From contig NC_077247.1 in assembly GCF_947179165.1 (NCBI RefSeq), positions 43,630,935-43,694,934 of the forward strand: DNA of 64,000 nucleotides, in the 5' to 3' direction. The DNA comes from Solanum dulcamara. Taxonomy: Eukaryota; Streptophyta; Magnoliopsida; Solanales; Solanaceae. The notes below the pieces were generated by a model that worked only from the letters and a program-made list of their open reading frames with translations, searched no databases and was not told where the DNA came from. Positions 27,201 to 38,354 of the stretch are shown here, in pieces; within the stretch, counting starts at the first letter, position 1; each line of letters begins with the position of its first letter. The translations under genes and the position numbers were made by a program.

Positions 27201-29313
27201 AGCCGACACAACTTGTTTGAGACTGAGGTGTAATTGTTGTTGATAATCTTGTTTCTGGGCTACATAATATGTATAATTTTTTCTTTCTTAAATTAATGAT
27301 GTTCATATATATCATTTATTCTTAAATCTAAGTTTCTTATTTATTTATTTATTTATTTATTTATTTTTGTTTCAAATATTTTTGGGTCAAATGTTAACCT
27401 GTGCCTGTAACTTCCTCCTTCATCTACTTATTCTTCATAATTTTTTTTATCTGAAAGCAGTATAGTTTATTTATGAAAGTAAGATCCAGACATCCAGGTG
27501 GTGATTGGAATGTATAAAAGTGGGTAGTCCCTTATACAAAAGCAAATGAAGGGAATTGCCTCTCTACAAATGTATTTAATCCTGTGACGTAGGCACATAG
27601 CAATGAAATCTAGTATTCAGTAAGGATCATGCACATCTTGGAGTTTACACCATAGTGCCAGCAAACATAAGCATCTGTATTTCATCTCTTGTACAGAAGT
27701 TGCCTTGTTATCTCCGTTTAGTACTTCTGGTTGTGGTTGCATGATGATATTTGTGTCTGGGGCTGTCTAATCCATATGAGATTCAAAATCTTATTGAGAA
27801 ATTTCCCTTTAGTGTACACATTTTTTAGGTTTATTGGCTCAATGGACCTCCACTCCTGTTATGATGGTGCATTTGTTTAAGTTCTCTTTGAAATTAACCA
27901 GAGGGAGTGTGCTTATATTGTGATTTATGGAGTGTTCTTTTTCCCAGAGACTGAAGACTAATGTCTCTTGTATGATACTCCACTTTTCATTCAAATTAAG
28001 TCTCGACCTTCATTTGTGGTCTGTGGTGATTAGTGTCCACTTTAACTTTTCAACCTTACTTTTATAAAAGCTAAATATCTCAATTACAGCTGTTTCATTT
28101 GATAAAGTCAGTGACAACTGTTCCATTTGTCATTAGAGAATCATAAGTAAAAAATATAGACCAATTTGTTACCTTTTTCTAAATGTAAAATGATTTTAAC
28201 TCAACCAAATGGAGAAATGACAATTTTGTCTTCTTTTTTGGATCTCTTAGTTTTTACTGAAACATTTTGGATCAAAATCATAGTTTTACCATTTAATGAA
28301 AAGTGGGCCTTGCATGAGGTTACACTTTTCCAAGAGCTTCATATCTGCAATGCTGAGCTATTTCCTCTAGGCGGGTGAGCTCTGTTACCACCTACAAAAA
28401 AGGGGTAAGATATATATTAGCGAATGGATGAGAGGGGGTTGGGGGACTGAGCTCTAACCTGCATCTTCTTGATGCCATTTATACCATCTCTTTATCAAAA
28501 ACAAAAATTACGAATAGACCCAAAAAGAAAATGAGATAGATGAAATTGATGCATGATCTACGACGACAACAACAACAACAACATACCTGGTGTAATCCAG
28601 GGTAAGATGTACGCAGACCTTACCCCTACCTTTGTGGGGTAGAGAGGTTGTTTCTGATAGACCTTCGGCTCAAAAAGAGAAGTTATTCGGCGAAGGAAAC
28701 TGATGCACCATCTGTAGGGAATTAATACATATAACAAATCCCAACCAATCACTCAAGACTATTTTGTTGGTCCAACCAGTCATATGTGAATAGTTCTACT
28801 GCTGTCTTAGATTTTGTAAGGTTTTTAACTCTAGACTTTCCATAGTCATGTTAAGTCTTCTCTATCATATATACTTTTGTACTCTTTGCATCTTCTTGAT
28901 GACGATGATGAAACAACTTCGTCAAAAATATTACATGAACAAATCTTTAACACTCTTGACTTCATGTTTTTTTAATGATCTGACCTATCTTTTGTTCCTT
29001 TCTTTTCCTTCTTTTGAAGGTTGGTCCTGGTGAGGTTGATGATGACCTAGAAGGTGAGGTGGCTGAAGAGTGCACTAAATTTGGTACCGTAACTCGTGTC
29101 TTGATATTTGAGATAACAGAAACGAATTTCCCTCATGAAGAAGCTGTTCGGATATTCGTTCAATTTGAGAGAGCAGAACAAGCAACTAAAGCCCTTATAG
29201 AACTTGAAGGTCGATTTTTTGGCGGTAGGATTGTTCATGCCTGTTTCTATGACGAGGAGAGGTTTGGCAATAATGAATTAGCTCCCATGCCTGGAGAAAT
29301 TCCTGGCTTTTGA
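24219..29313 (+). CDS. DRT111: DRT111/SPF45-type splicing factor (G-patch and U2AF-homology RRM)
   Basis: Two exons, 24219-25085 and 29020-29313, joined in phase 0 after AAGAATATG; 386 aa, close to the 387 aa of the Arabidopsis protein. The N-terminus MLGGLYGDLPPP is the family hallmark. It is followed by a Pro-rich segment (50-75), a charged Arg/Glu helix (about 112-157), a G-patch (about 209-250, with MAKMGWKEGQGLGK) and nine glutamines (257-265). An RRM of UHM type spans about 280-370, with the RXF motif as R354-F355-F356. Related proteins act at 3' splice-site recognition in the spliceosome; the Arabidopsis one (also SFPS) works with phytochrome B and SF1 and was first named for DNA-damage tolerance. 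The 3934-bp intron falls at the start of the RRM. Reading into it adds eight residues and then a stop. Confidence 0.95.
27180..27250 (+). mobile_element. RTE-like LINE tail fragment
   Basis: Tail signature agtgaggagtcatatagccg followed by gagactgaggtgtaattg and a short ttg repeat. The upstream 26,700-27,180 may be more of the same element but has no readable frame. Confidence 0.55.
27339..27367. repeat. (TTTA)n microsatellite
   Basis: About seven uninterrupted tetranucleotide units in the DRT111 intron. Confidence 0.9.
28560..28690 (-). mobile_element. RTE-type LINE 3' end
   Basis: Starts with the complement of the TTG tail (acaacaacaacaacaaca at about 28565) and continues with the complement of the conserved 3' UTR, for example gtacgcagaccttacccct. 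Confidence 0.85.
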
Positions 29314-30160
29314 CCAAGCAGTTATGGTCCAAAATGTAAGTTCAATTTTTTTTTCACCGGGACTCTAATTTTGCAAGCGTATTTAGTGGCTTTAAGTAAA
29401 AGGCCTTACATGATAGGTCCCCTTGTATCTATTGTCTCAAGTTTACAGAAAGCTATGTATCGAAACTTTTGACATTACTCTGAGGAATTTGATTTGGATC
29501 TTTAGTTTTCGTTGTAATGTAGGATATTAGGGAATTATTGTTTTACAATTGGTTCATTACTGTCAAATAACTTTCACATATATTCTCACTTTGCCATTTA
29601 AATCATAACGTTTCTCCAATGCACCATCAGAACTTTATATATTATTAGGTTTGCCTAGACTCTGTTATTTATTCTTTTTGAAACTTTTGTATTTGACCAT
29701 GTTGAACTATATTGTTACATTCAGCAGCAGCTAATACTAGTACTAGTAGTATCACTAGATAGTAAATCACAACAGTGTATCTGACCTTCAACTTTTGAAA
29801 TATAAAGTAGATTTAATTAGGTAAACTTTATGATTACTCTTATGTATGTGTAACGTTTCCGTATAAACTCTTTTAAAAAAAAATTGTTGAACAATTTTAT
29901 TTAGTTAACTGAGAATTAAAACCCTGAATTGTGGTGAGTGATCAAATGATTTTTTTTTGGAGTTGCTATAATGGTTGTTAAGTGACTTCTTGACCTTTGC
30001 CTAATATTAGTAAGCGAACAAACAAAAAATATTATTTTACATTAAGGGTATGTGAAAGCATTATTTTACATTTAGGCTATGTTTGGTACGAAACTAGAAA
30101 ATGTTTTTGAATTTTTTCATGTTTTATTGGTCAAATATTTTGGAAAACATTTTATAGGAA
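29314..30160. other. 3' flank of the DRT111-like gene
   Basis: No gene seen. The first few hundred bases are probably 3' UTR. From about 30,060 there is a partial copy of the end of the following MITE (tatgtttggtacgaaa). Confidence 0.5.
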
Positions 30161-30164
30161 GACT

Positions 30165-31266
30165 TAGGATGTGTTTGGTATGAAGGAAAATGCTTTCCTA
30201 GAAAATGTTTTTTTGGAAAACAAGTTGGGTTTTAACTTATTTTCTCATATTTGGTTGGTGAGTGACAAATATTTTTCGAAAAATATTTTTTATTGTTTGG
30301 TTAGAGAATGAAAATATCTTTTATTTTTGGCTAGAGAGTAGAAAATATTTTTAGGAAAAAAGTTTCTGACATGAAAATTAACTTTAGTAATTGACTCGGG
30401 ATCTGATCCAGACCTTTGATTTGGGACCCAACTCGACTTTCAACCCAAGATTTGACTTTCAAGTTTAGATTCTATCCCGACTTTCGAATCGAAATCCGAT
30501 AATATCCGACTTCAGACCTAACTTTCAAATAATTTAATTTTTCTAAAAAGTAATTTTTTAATTTTTTTGGGAGTGGGGAGTTGGGGGACTGGCACGGGGG
30601 TCGGGGTTAGAGGTCGGTGAAAAAATAAAATTTTCAAAACTTTGAAATATTTTTCAAAGGAAATTTTTAATTTTTTTGTGTGGGAGGGGGGGGGGGCAAG
30701 GGATGGTGGGGTGGGTGGGTTGGTAGGGGGTCGGATAAAAAAATAAAATATTCAAAATTTGAAATATTTTTAAAAATAAATTTCTTAACTTTTTTTTTGT
30801 GTGTGTGGAGAGGAGGGGACTGGTGGGGTGGGGGTTTGGTAGGGGTCGGGGTAGGGCGTGGGTAAAAAAGTAAAATTTTTAAAATTTGAAATATTTTTTT
30901 AAAATAAATTTTTAATTTTTTTTTTTTTGGGGGGGGATGAGGGTGGGGGCTGGTAGGGGGAGCGGTGGGGAGGGGGTAAAAAAAATGAAATTTCTAAATT
31001 TTGAAATATTTTTCAAAAAAGTAAAGTTTTTTAAAAAATTTGGAGGTAGGGTGGTGATAGGGGTTGGGTAAGAAGAAAACATTTGAGGTTGAAGGAGAGT
31101 TTTGAAAAATGTTTTTCTTAGTTTTTGAAAGGAAATCATTTTCTTCAAATTTGAGGAAAATAAGTTGATTTGAAAAATATTTTCCAAAACATTTAAAACA
31201 ACCAAACATGAGAAAATTGAAAAAAAAAATTCAAAAAATGTTTTCCTTCGTACCAAACACACTCTA
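30165..31266. mobile_element. Non-autonomous DNA transposon with inverted ends and an internal minisatellite
   Basis: The left end taggatgtgtttggtatgaa and the right end (complement tagagtgtgtttggtacgaa) are inverted matches. The similarity extends inward through ggaaaatgttttcc-like sequence for about 100 bp. No coding. The centre is filled by G-rich tandem repeats. The target duplication could not be fixed. Confidence 0.65.
30530..31040 (+). repeat. G-rich minisatellite, unit about 115-127 bp, four or more copies
   Basis: The word gaaatattttt recurs at 30643, 30761, 30888 and 31003. Between the copies lie G-rich blocks such as gggaggggggggggggc, each followed by aaaaaataaaa-like sequence. 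The short open frames on both strands here are repeat translations and not genes. Confidence 0.9.
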
Positions 31267-31405
31267 AATGAAAGTAGGGAAAATAAACTTTACTAGTGAC
31301 GTTCCATATTAATTGTGTCTTTCTCATCTTCATCCCACGCTCAGCCCCGTAGCTCTCACCCCCACCGTTGCACACTCCTACCTCGTCACCTTATTTCTCA
31401 TAGTA

Positions 31406-31665
31406 CTCCCTCCGTCCCATTTTAATTGTTATGTTGCGTTTTTCGAAAGTCAATTTGATTAATTTTTAAAATTAAATTAAATTATTTAACTCAATATTAT
31501 AAATTTAAAAATTATATATTCAAAAACTATACAAAAAGTACTATAAGTAACAATTTTTTTCATATCAATATAATAAAAAAATATATCTTAAAATGTTAGT
31601 CAAAGTTCATATAGTTTGACTCTCAAAAAAGAAATCATGACAACTAAAATGAAATAGAGAAAATA
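31406..31665. mobile_element. Stowaway-like MITE, right end decayed
   Basis: Left end ctccctccgtcccatttta directly after TA. The right end is a degraded complement (aaaatgaaatagagaaa) near 31,650. AT-rich interior. Confidence 0.65.
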
Positions 31666-31699
31666 TTTGTCTAAATTATATATAAATATTGTGAGATAA

Positions 31700-32870
31700 T
31701 AATTTTTGTTTACTTACTGTATATAAAAAATAAGTAGGAAATCCACTGGTATTTTCTATGAAAAACATTTTCCCTTACACCAAAAACACTCAAGCTTGTT
31801 GAGTTCTTTGTGGTTGTTAGAATTTGTTCTCATGTTACCTTTTGACTATGTTGTAAATGTATGCTACTTTAATATTTCTCCCCAAATATTTAACCAAAAA
31901 GGAAAAATGTTTCCACTAATAAACAATCCTTCAATCAAAGTGTCATTTTCTAAACAGCCCACTTGACAATGTATATTTTCTTCTTTAGAAAGTTCCATTC
32001 ATTATGAAAAAGAATTATTCATGATAAGGGCTGACTGATCAAGTAATGCTTGTTCTTACATATGAAATTAAGAAGTGCTTGAGTATGTTTTATCTCTAAA
32101 TAAATAATCGTCTTATTATGTAATTAACCAATTTTATTTATTTATTTTTTTGGTGGCAGGAAAAATTTGAGGGTCATCTCTTGAAGTGATAAACTTGTGT
32201 CCATATACATTCATCAATAGTTGGTGGCTTGTCATGAGGACCAATCTTTTTTAGTAAAAAGATGATCAATGTGTTACTAAAAAGGGGAACACACTACATA
32301 TATCCCATAATATTACTCAAACCAATTAAAATTTTCTATAATATTGAAGTTGTTATATAGTCTTATCAATGATGAAATGTTATATATTTTTAAGTCAAAC
32401 GTTGCAAGTTTTTTTATTTGATTCCATTTTTAATGCTTTTGCAACTTGGCTTCATTCATTGTTTATTTGACTTGTTTGAACAGACTTTTAAATTTCACTA
32501 TTAAGAAGCACATAAAACGCAATGTTGAACTTGTAGTGAAATTACCTAAGTCCTTGAGGAAACTTCTTTGACATTGTTGTACACTTGAATACAAATGTAA
32601 AATCTTTACTTGGTAATTACTTTGAAAATGTTAACACTTTTCCATCTTGATGTTAACACGTAAAATGACATGAATTTTGGAAAATATTTTTGTGTAAACC
32701 TTAAAAAATAACATTTCCGGTGAAGCAATGTCAATTTTTCAACAATCAATTAAAATATCGACAAACTTTGGCGACAACAAACAAGTGAGGTTGGAGGGGT
32801 AGGATTTTCAGGAAAAAAAGAATAAAAAGAAAATATTCAAAATTCCTTTATTTGAATTGAAAGTTTAATA
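31700..32870. other. Gene-free AT-rich stretch
   Basis: I see no coding exon, clear repeat or RNA gene here. Confidence 0.5.
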
Positions 32871-32871
32871 A

Positions 32872-33300
32872 TGTTGGAAATAAATCAAGAGTAGGAATCC
32901 TAAGTTGTTTAGGATTAGTTATTTGATATTTATTTAATTCATGCCTAATTAGGATTTACTTGTTGTCCTAGTTCATATAAGAATAGATTTTCTAGTCCTA
33001 GTTTAATTTGGTTTGTTAGTATTATAAATAGGGGTGTCTTGTTATATATTTTCAATATAGTGAAATACAAAAGTTTTGAGTTATTAAGTAAAATCTCTTA
33101 TCTCTTCTCTCTAACTTAATAAATTTTATAAATAAGGGTGTCTTGTTGCATGTTTTCAATATAGTGAAATTCAAGAGTTTTGAATTATTAGGTAAAGTTT
33201 GAGTTATCTCTTCTCACTATCTTAATAAATTTCTTCTATATAACCTTTGTTGGGTCACTTACACATATATTATTCCGCTGTGTAATTTTATTTCCTTCAA
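32872..33300. mobile_element. Probable solo LTR of a Copia-like element
   Basis: Begins tgttggaaataaatcaa and contains a promoter-like tataaataggggtgtc at about 33023. A related copy of that segment follows about 100 bp later (tataaataagggtgtcttg near 33127), so there is an internal duplication. It ends near ttccttcaa. No internal retrotransposon coding is present. The start, TATA position and length suggest an LTR; its exact ends are uncertain. Confidence 0.5.
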
Positions 33301-33393
33301 ATAATATAAAGGAATTTTGTTGGGGTTCATATACACTCTCCGTTTGAAAGAAGCAGATAAACACGGACAATGAGACTCTTCATTATCAGCTAA

Positions 33394-33623
33394 GATGAAT
33401 TTAAATGATACGTTAAAATAAAATTTAAGTAACAATCATAATTATTAAACTAACAATACAATACGCTAACAATCATCCAAAATCTTCAACATGCAATCTC
33501 ATAAATTTCCAAACTTATTTGGATGGTTGTTACCCTTCGTATTGTATTGTATTATTAGTTTAAATACAATGTTTGTTTTGATGGTTATTTAAATTTTATT
33601 GTATTATATCGTTTAAATTCATC
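33394..33623. repeat. Imperfect palindrome
   Basis: The segment 33394-33480 is an imperfect inverted copy of 33518-33623 around a loop of about 37 bp. Both arms derive from the end of the MITE at 33513-33950. Confidence 0.75.
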
Positions 33624-33950
33624 GTTTGGTAACAAAAAAAAACCTATTTTGTGTAAAGGTCAATTTAATGTGATCGCGTTGTTATCTACCTGAATATTTT
33701 TTCTCATTTTGTCTTTACTTATTATTTAATTGTTTTATTTTATCTTTTATCCTACATTTTTATTGTAGCTCTAATCCACACCCTAATTTTCTTATATGTC
33801 TATCATTAAAATTGTTAATGTATGACATAATGTAATGACGGAAAATAATACAATCTGTTCAAATATTATATTTATTAAAACAATACAATATGATACAATA
33901 CAATATCATACATTATAAATCGATAGTTTAACAACATCCAAACAGAATGT
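33513..33950. mobile_element. MITE directly downstream of the carboxylesterase
   Basis: The left end (tttggatggttgttac at 33519) and the right end (gtttaacaacatccaaaca at about 33927) are inverted relatives. Both are followed inward by tacaata-type repeats. It ends about 19 bp from the carboxylesterase stop codon. Confidence 0.65.
33871..33876 (-). promoter_or_regulatory. Candidate poly(A) signal of the carboxylesterase, inside the MITE
   Basis: AATAAA on the minus strand, about 95 nt past the stop codon. It lies within MITE sequence, so the transposon may supply the transcript end. Confidence 0.45.
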
Positions 33951-33969
33951 AAGTATATTTCTCCTTTAA

Positions 33970-34983
33970 TTAATGGTTGCTGATGAACTCTGCAATGGCT
34001 TCAAAAAGCTTTTCAGTTGCAGAAGCAGTAACAGGGTCCATATCAACAGCAATTTTGTTCAGGTAAAAACTGTGACCCACGCCATTGTTGATAAACAGTT
34101 CAACATCCTTTTTCCCATTTTTCAATGCTTCATAAAACTCCATTTCGGGGTCTTTTATCAGATCCTTCTCCGCCACACAGTACAAATACGGCGGCAATTT
34201 AAGCTCATTAACCGCCGCCGCCGCTTCACCCATCGGACAAGTTATTGGGTGATCCTTATTGCTTCCAATCGGTAAAGCTAGTGCTAGAAATTTATCCACC
34301 ATATCTAAGGTTAGAAAAGGGGTTTGTTCCTGTTCTAGCTCCGATTTGCTTCGCTGGGACCGTGTAAAGCCTGGATGGATCGGAATTGCGCCGGCGAGTC
34401 TCATCGGAGATAAGTTTTCTTCGCCAGCTCTGGCAGCGACTTGGTGGACGATGTTGCCGCCGGAGCTGTCTCCGATGAGGAATACGCGGTTGAAATCTGC
34501 GTAATCGTTAAGCCAGGGCTCGTCACCTTGTTCCCTGGAAAGGTCCCGAAGCCAAAGGAGGGCGGCGAAGCCGGCATCACAAGCAGCAGGGAGACGGTGC
34601 TCAGGAGCAAGGGGGAGGAAGACGGAGACAATAACGGCGTTTGCCACACGCGCTAGGCGAGTGTAGACAGCATAGTACATGAACCAATCAGCTTGGCTGA
34701 TGCAAAAACCTCCGCCGTGGAAGTGAAGAATGACCGGAAGTTTATCGACGGAACTCTCTTTACGTTCAGGTAAGTAGATACGGCAACGAACACCAGAGTT
34801 TTCATCTTCGGCGGCGACTACATCTTTGACGGCAACGCCGTCAATGAAGTGGTGATGCTGTGGAACTGGATCGGCCATGAACTTGACTTCAGGTGGACCG
34901 GTCCATGTCCGGTCTACTGAACCGTCTTCAAAGACTGTAAGCCAACCGGAAACTTCATCAATGATTCGCTTTTGATGAACCAT
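33970..34983 (-). CDS. Plant carboxylesterase (CXE class, GID1-like alpha/beta hydrolase)
   Basis: Intronless, 337 aa, a usual length for plant CXE proteins (hormone-sensitive lipase-like family). Visible motifs: oxyanion-hole HGGGF at 89-93, the nucleophile elbow GDSSGG with Ser173, the acid Asp274 in AEKDLIKD and the general base His304 in GVGHSF. So the catalytic triad is complete, unlike in GID1 gibberellin receptors, where the histidine is replaced. There is no signal peptide or membrane segment, so it is probably cytosolic. Family members hydrolyse short acyl esters; the substrate cannot be told from sequence. The N-terminal EVSGWL and the WTGPPEVKFM segment resemble the PrMC3/CXE6-17-like subgroup (from memory, not searched). 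The start was chosen as the first Met of the frame, with a TATA box about 80 bp upstream. Confidence 0.95.
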   Translation of the reverse strand: MVHQKRIIDEVSGWLTVFEDGSVDRTWTGPPEVKFMADPVPQHHHFIDGVAVKDVVAAEDENSGVRCRIYLPERKESSVDKLPVILHFHGGGFCISQADWFMYYAVYTRLARVANAVIVSVFLPLAPEHRLPAACDAGFAALLWLRDLSREQGDEPWLNDYADFNRVFLIGDSSGGNIVHQVAARAGEENLSPMRLAGAIPIHPGFTRSQRSKSELEQEQTPFLTLDMVDKFLALALPIGSNKDHPITCPMGEAAAAVNELKLPPYLYCVAEKDLIKDPEMEFYEALKNGKKDVELFINNGVGHSFYLNKIAVDMDPVTASATEKLFEAIAEFISNH

Positions 34984-35062
34984 TTTGGGAATTCAACAAA
35001 AAGGTACGTTTGTAAGTATTTTATTTCTTTGGTATTCTACTTACTTACTTGCATGAAGAGGG

Positions 35063-35075
35063 TATTTATAATAGT
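35063..35075 (-). promoter_or_regulatory. TATA box of the carboxylesterase
   Basis: On the minus strand the sequence reads tattataaatacc, about 80-90 bp before the ATG at 34983. That predicts a 5' UTR of about 50-60 nt. Confidence 0.6.
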
Positions 35076-35193
35076 GAGAAAAAGGGGTAGTAGTTGTACA
35101 AAATTTTGGAGTTTAGATAATGCGAAAAGCAATGGCATTTTCTAGACAAGTTCATAATGGGTCATTCCACTTTAAGAAAGGTATATTGGTGGG

Positions 35194-35854
35194 TAGGGGT
35201 GTATATGGATCGGGTTGGTTTGGATTTTTTACAAACCAAATCAAACCATTTGTGTCAAGTTATTAAATCTATAAACCAAACCAAACCAAACCAATAAAAG
35301 TCGGGTTTTTTTATATCAATTTTTCTTGGGTTTTTCGGATTTTTTCGGGTTTCTCAGATTTTTCGGATTTTTTCGAGTTTCTCGGATTTTTCATAGTATC
35401 TAATAAAAAGCACAACGCAGTGCTTCTTAAAAAGAGTTATAGTACAAAATATCAACATATAAGATGGAGGCAGAACACTGTTTGAAGTTTTAACTTTATA
35501 ATATAACTTTATAAGATGTTTTTTTTTTGTATATTATTTAGATGGACTTCTCAAGTCCAAATCTAAATGTAAGAAATAAAAAAAAATTATGAAAAATTTT
35601 TAAAAAATATTTATAAATTACATTTTAATAAATATTTTCATGTATAACATAATTTAAAAGTAGTATATCTATAATCGGGTCGGTTTGGGTTCGGTTTGAC
35701 TTTTTTTAGTTAAAACCAAACCAACCCTATAATGGTCGGGTTTTTTTTCCAAACACCAAACCAAGTCAAACCAAACCACTAGTCGGTTTTTTTTTCCGGT
35801 TTGATTCGGTTTGTCGGTTTTGTGCGGTTTATCAGTTTGCCCTGTACAGCCCTA
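35194..35854. mobile_element. hAT-type MITE with perfect 8-bp target duplication
   Basis: Element of 661 bp with inverted ends taggggtgtatatgg and ctgtacagcccta, rich in ggtttggtt/aaccaaacc motifs. It is flanked on both sides by ttggtggg (35186-35193 and 35855-35862). It sits about 120 bp upstream of the TATA box of the carboxylesterase. Confidence 0.88.
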
Positions 35855-36069
35855 TTGGTGGGAATGGCCAGTAGGCTAAACTTGAAGAAAGGAACAGGTA
35901 GCATCTCCCACTTATAAACTACAGAAAATAGATTTAATTATGAAATTATTTATTTAAATTAGATTCAATTCAAATTATTTATCCTTAATAATTCATGATC
36001 CAAACTATTTACCTTCTTACCTTATTTTTTCTTTTTTTATTTTGCGCATGACGTCATCACTACTATGAA

Positions 36070-36380
36070 TTACTTCTATGTGATATTTCATCGATATATT
36101 GATACCACATCAGTATCATATAAGAATGTGCTTAACTCTCTCTAATACTCTATCTGTATATTAATACCCTATCGGTATCATATAGAATTGAAATCTTTTT
36201 TTAAGAAATAAAAAAAAAATTATTAAAGTCACAATCTTATTTATTAATCTCTAAATTAGTAAAAAATATATTTTTTGTGATATTCTGTCGGGTTATTGAT
36301 ATCATATCAGTAACATAAAGGACTAAGTTTAATCTTATGTGATACTTCTTTGATATATTGATACCATATAGATATTATAT
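36070..36380 (+). repeat. Degenerate repeated motif
   Basis: Four diverged copies of a segment like gatatattgataccacatc followed by agtatcatataag, near 36,090, 36,155, 36,290 and 36,350. No coding. Confidence 0.6.
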
Positions 36381-36728
36381 AAGGTGAGCGCTGATATCCG
36401 CATGAATTTTAAAATAATTTTATGTCATTTTAAAATTGAAAGCGGGTATGAAAATAATGAGAACATTTAAGGATAAATATATTTTCTTTTTAGGGTATAA
36501 GTGTTCTTTTTTCTTCTCTATTTTACTCTCTAAATATAGATTTCTATATTTGAAAACAACCAATTCAATCGAATTCTCTATTTTACAAATCTTCTTTTAT
36601 CTTCTTACTATTATATTAATTCAGTTTCATAAAGAATGACCTAATTTGACTTGGTATGGAGTTTAAAAAAATAAAAAAGTATTTTCAAGCTTGTAGTCCT
36701 AAATTAAAATTATATCAAATGTACTAAA

Positions 36729-36955
36729 ATGTTCTTTAAAGCTTTTTGTCTTTGGGATAGGTTGGGTGGCAAGCCTCACTTCTATGCCCTCTTCATCCAT
36801 CGCAACACTAAATTTACACTCCAAATATTCTATTTTGGTCCTACTCAATTTGAATTCTTTGGACTCCAGGGTTTGTCTCCAAACCTACAACTTATCATTA
36901 ACTCTGTCCTGAGTGTTATCAATCAAAAATATGTCATCCGCAAATAACATACACC
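36729..36955 (-). mobile_element. RTE-type LINE reverse transcriptase fragment
   Basis: The plus-strand open frame here mirrors the antisense frame at 2122-2412 (shared FYALFIHR). The real coding direction is therefore minus: a fragment of the reverse transcriptase from after the catalytic box to the YLECKF region. Confidence 0.85.
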
Positions 36956-37499
36956 AGTATAAATTATAGCAACTTTTATATAGTTTTAAAATATATAAAC
37001 TTTGTTTCAAAAAAAATTAAAAATTCTATGAGTCCACGTCAAACTTAATTAATTTGTTTTTCATACTCTGAATCAAACTCGAATAAATTGGAACCAAAAA
37101 ATATGTGATTAACGTTGGATTTGAAAAAGGGCCAAAAAAAAACAATAAACTGGTTGAGCGGTTGTTATGATGCTGGAAACTGGGCGGAAAGTCTTTTAGC
37201 TTTTTTTAAAAAAATTATTTATTTAACACGTGGGGGGAGATAAATGTAATTCACCAAGGGATCGTCTACTAGCTAGTTAAAATTGTGCAATTGCACGTCA
37301 AACTCACTGTCAAGTTTAAGGGGGGTTATTGATGTATTCAACTTATTAGTAGTGTGGAAATTAATTATACATAATTTAGTTATTTATATATTAATTATTT
37401 TATTTTTTACTAAATTTTTTCATGTTTTTCGATGGAATTGTAAAATAATAACCAAACAATTTAAATCAAACATGATATTAGCTATATCTTTTTTTTTGG

Positions 37500-37925
37500 A
37501 AGAAAAAAGCTTAAATATGTCATCGAACTTTGAGAAAAGACTTATCTATATCATCCGTTGCAAAGTTGACTCATTTATGCTATTCTCATTTGAGAAAAAG
37601 TTGTTCATGCTATTCTTTGTAAACTAAAAATATTTTCCGTTCTGCAAAACTATTTTGTACACGTGATCAATTATCATTCAGCCACATCATTAACTAAATT
37701 ATTTTTTAAAATGAAAAAAGTTCAAATATGCCCTCAAACTTTAAAAAAAGCTCATATATGTCATCCGTTAAAAATTTAATTCATTTATGTCATTTCAATT
37801 AACAAATAATGACATGAATAAGTCTTTTTCTCAAATGAAAATGGCATAAATGAGCCAAATTTTTAACGGATAGCATAAATAATTTTTTTCTTAAAGTTCG
37901 ATAGCAAATTTTAGCATTTTTCCTT
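37500..37925. mobile_element. Foldback element / MITE with long inverted arms
   Basis: The left arm (37,505-37,600, with atgtcatcgaactttgag) and the complement of the right arm (37,825-37,925, with gctatcgaactttaag) match over about 90 bp. The middle contains a second, partial copy of the arm sequence. No coding. Confidence 0.7.
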
Positions 37926-38354
37926 TTTCTAATGCATGAACAACTTTCTTCCTAACAAGCAACAAAACGACCCATGAGAAAATGATCAAAATTATCCCTC
38001 AGGTTTAAGGGTTGGTTTAACTTTGTCCCTGTAATATCACAATGAACATAATTATCCCTTTTAAGTTTGCAAAACAGGGACACTTCTGGTGCACCAAAAG
38101 AAAGTTCGTAAAATTTTAAGTAATGGATTTAATGACGACCTTATAGCTATCAGCCTACAGTTCTGGAAGTCACACCAATACAGTGAACTACACAAGAAGC
38201 ATTGGTTGTGCTGCACAAAAAGTTGCATTCTATCATCAGACAAAAACAAAATCTCTGTACTCAAGGTGTAACCCCACATCCAGAAAGGGTCCACACCTCT
38301 GTATGCCTCTTGGACACAAGAAAGCCAACAAAAGGAGTCCTGTGCAAAAGAAAT

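Larger units (their letters stand above)
25086..29019. other. DRT111: Single large intron of the DRT111-like gene
   Basis: Donor gtatgg at 25086 and acceptor ttgaag ending at 29019. It holds a LINE tail near 27,180-27,250, a (TTTA)n microsatellite at 27339-27367 and a reversed RTE 3' end at 28560-28690. The rest shows no recognised structure. Confidence 0.85.

Noticed and set aside
30680..31262. Glycine/tryptophan-rich and Phe-rich frames
   Set aside because: Translations of the G-rich minisatellite and its complement.
36729..36947. Plus-strand frame of 72 codons
   Set aside because: It is the antisense of a LINE reverse transcriptase fragment, as shown by the matching antisense frame at 2122-2412.
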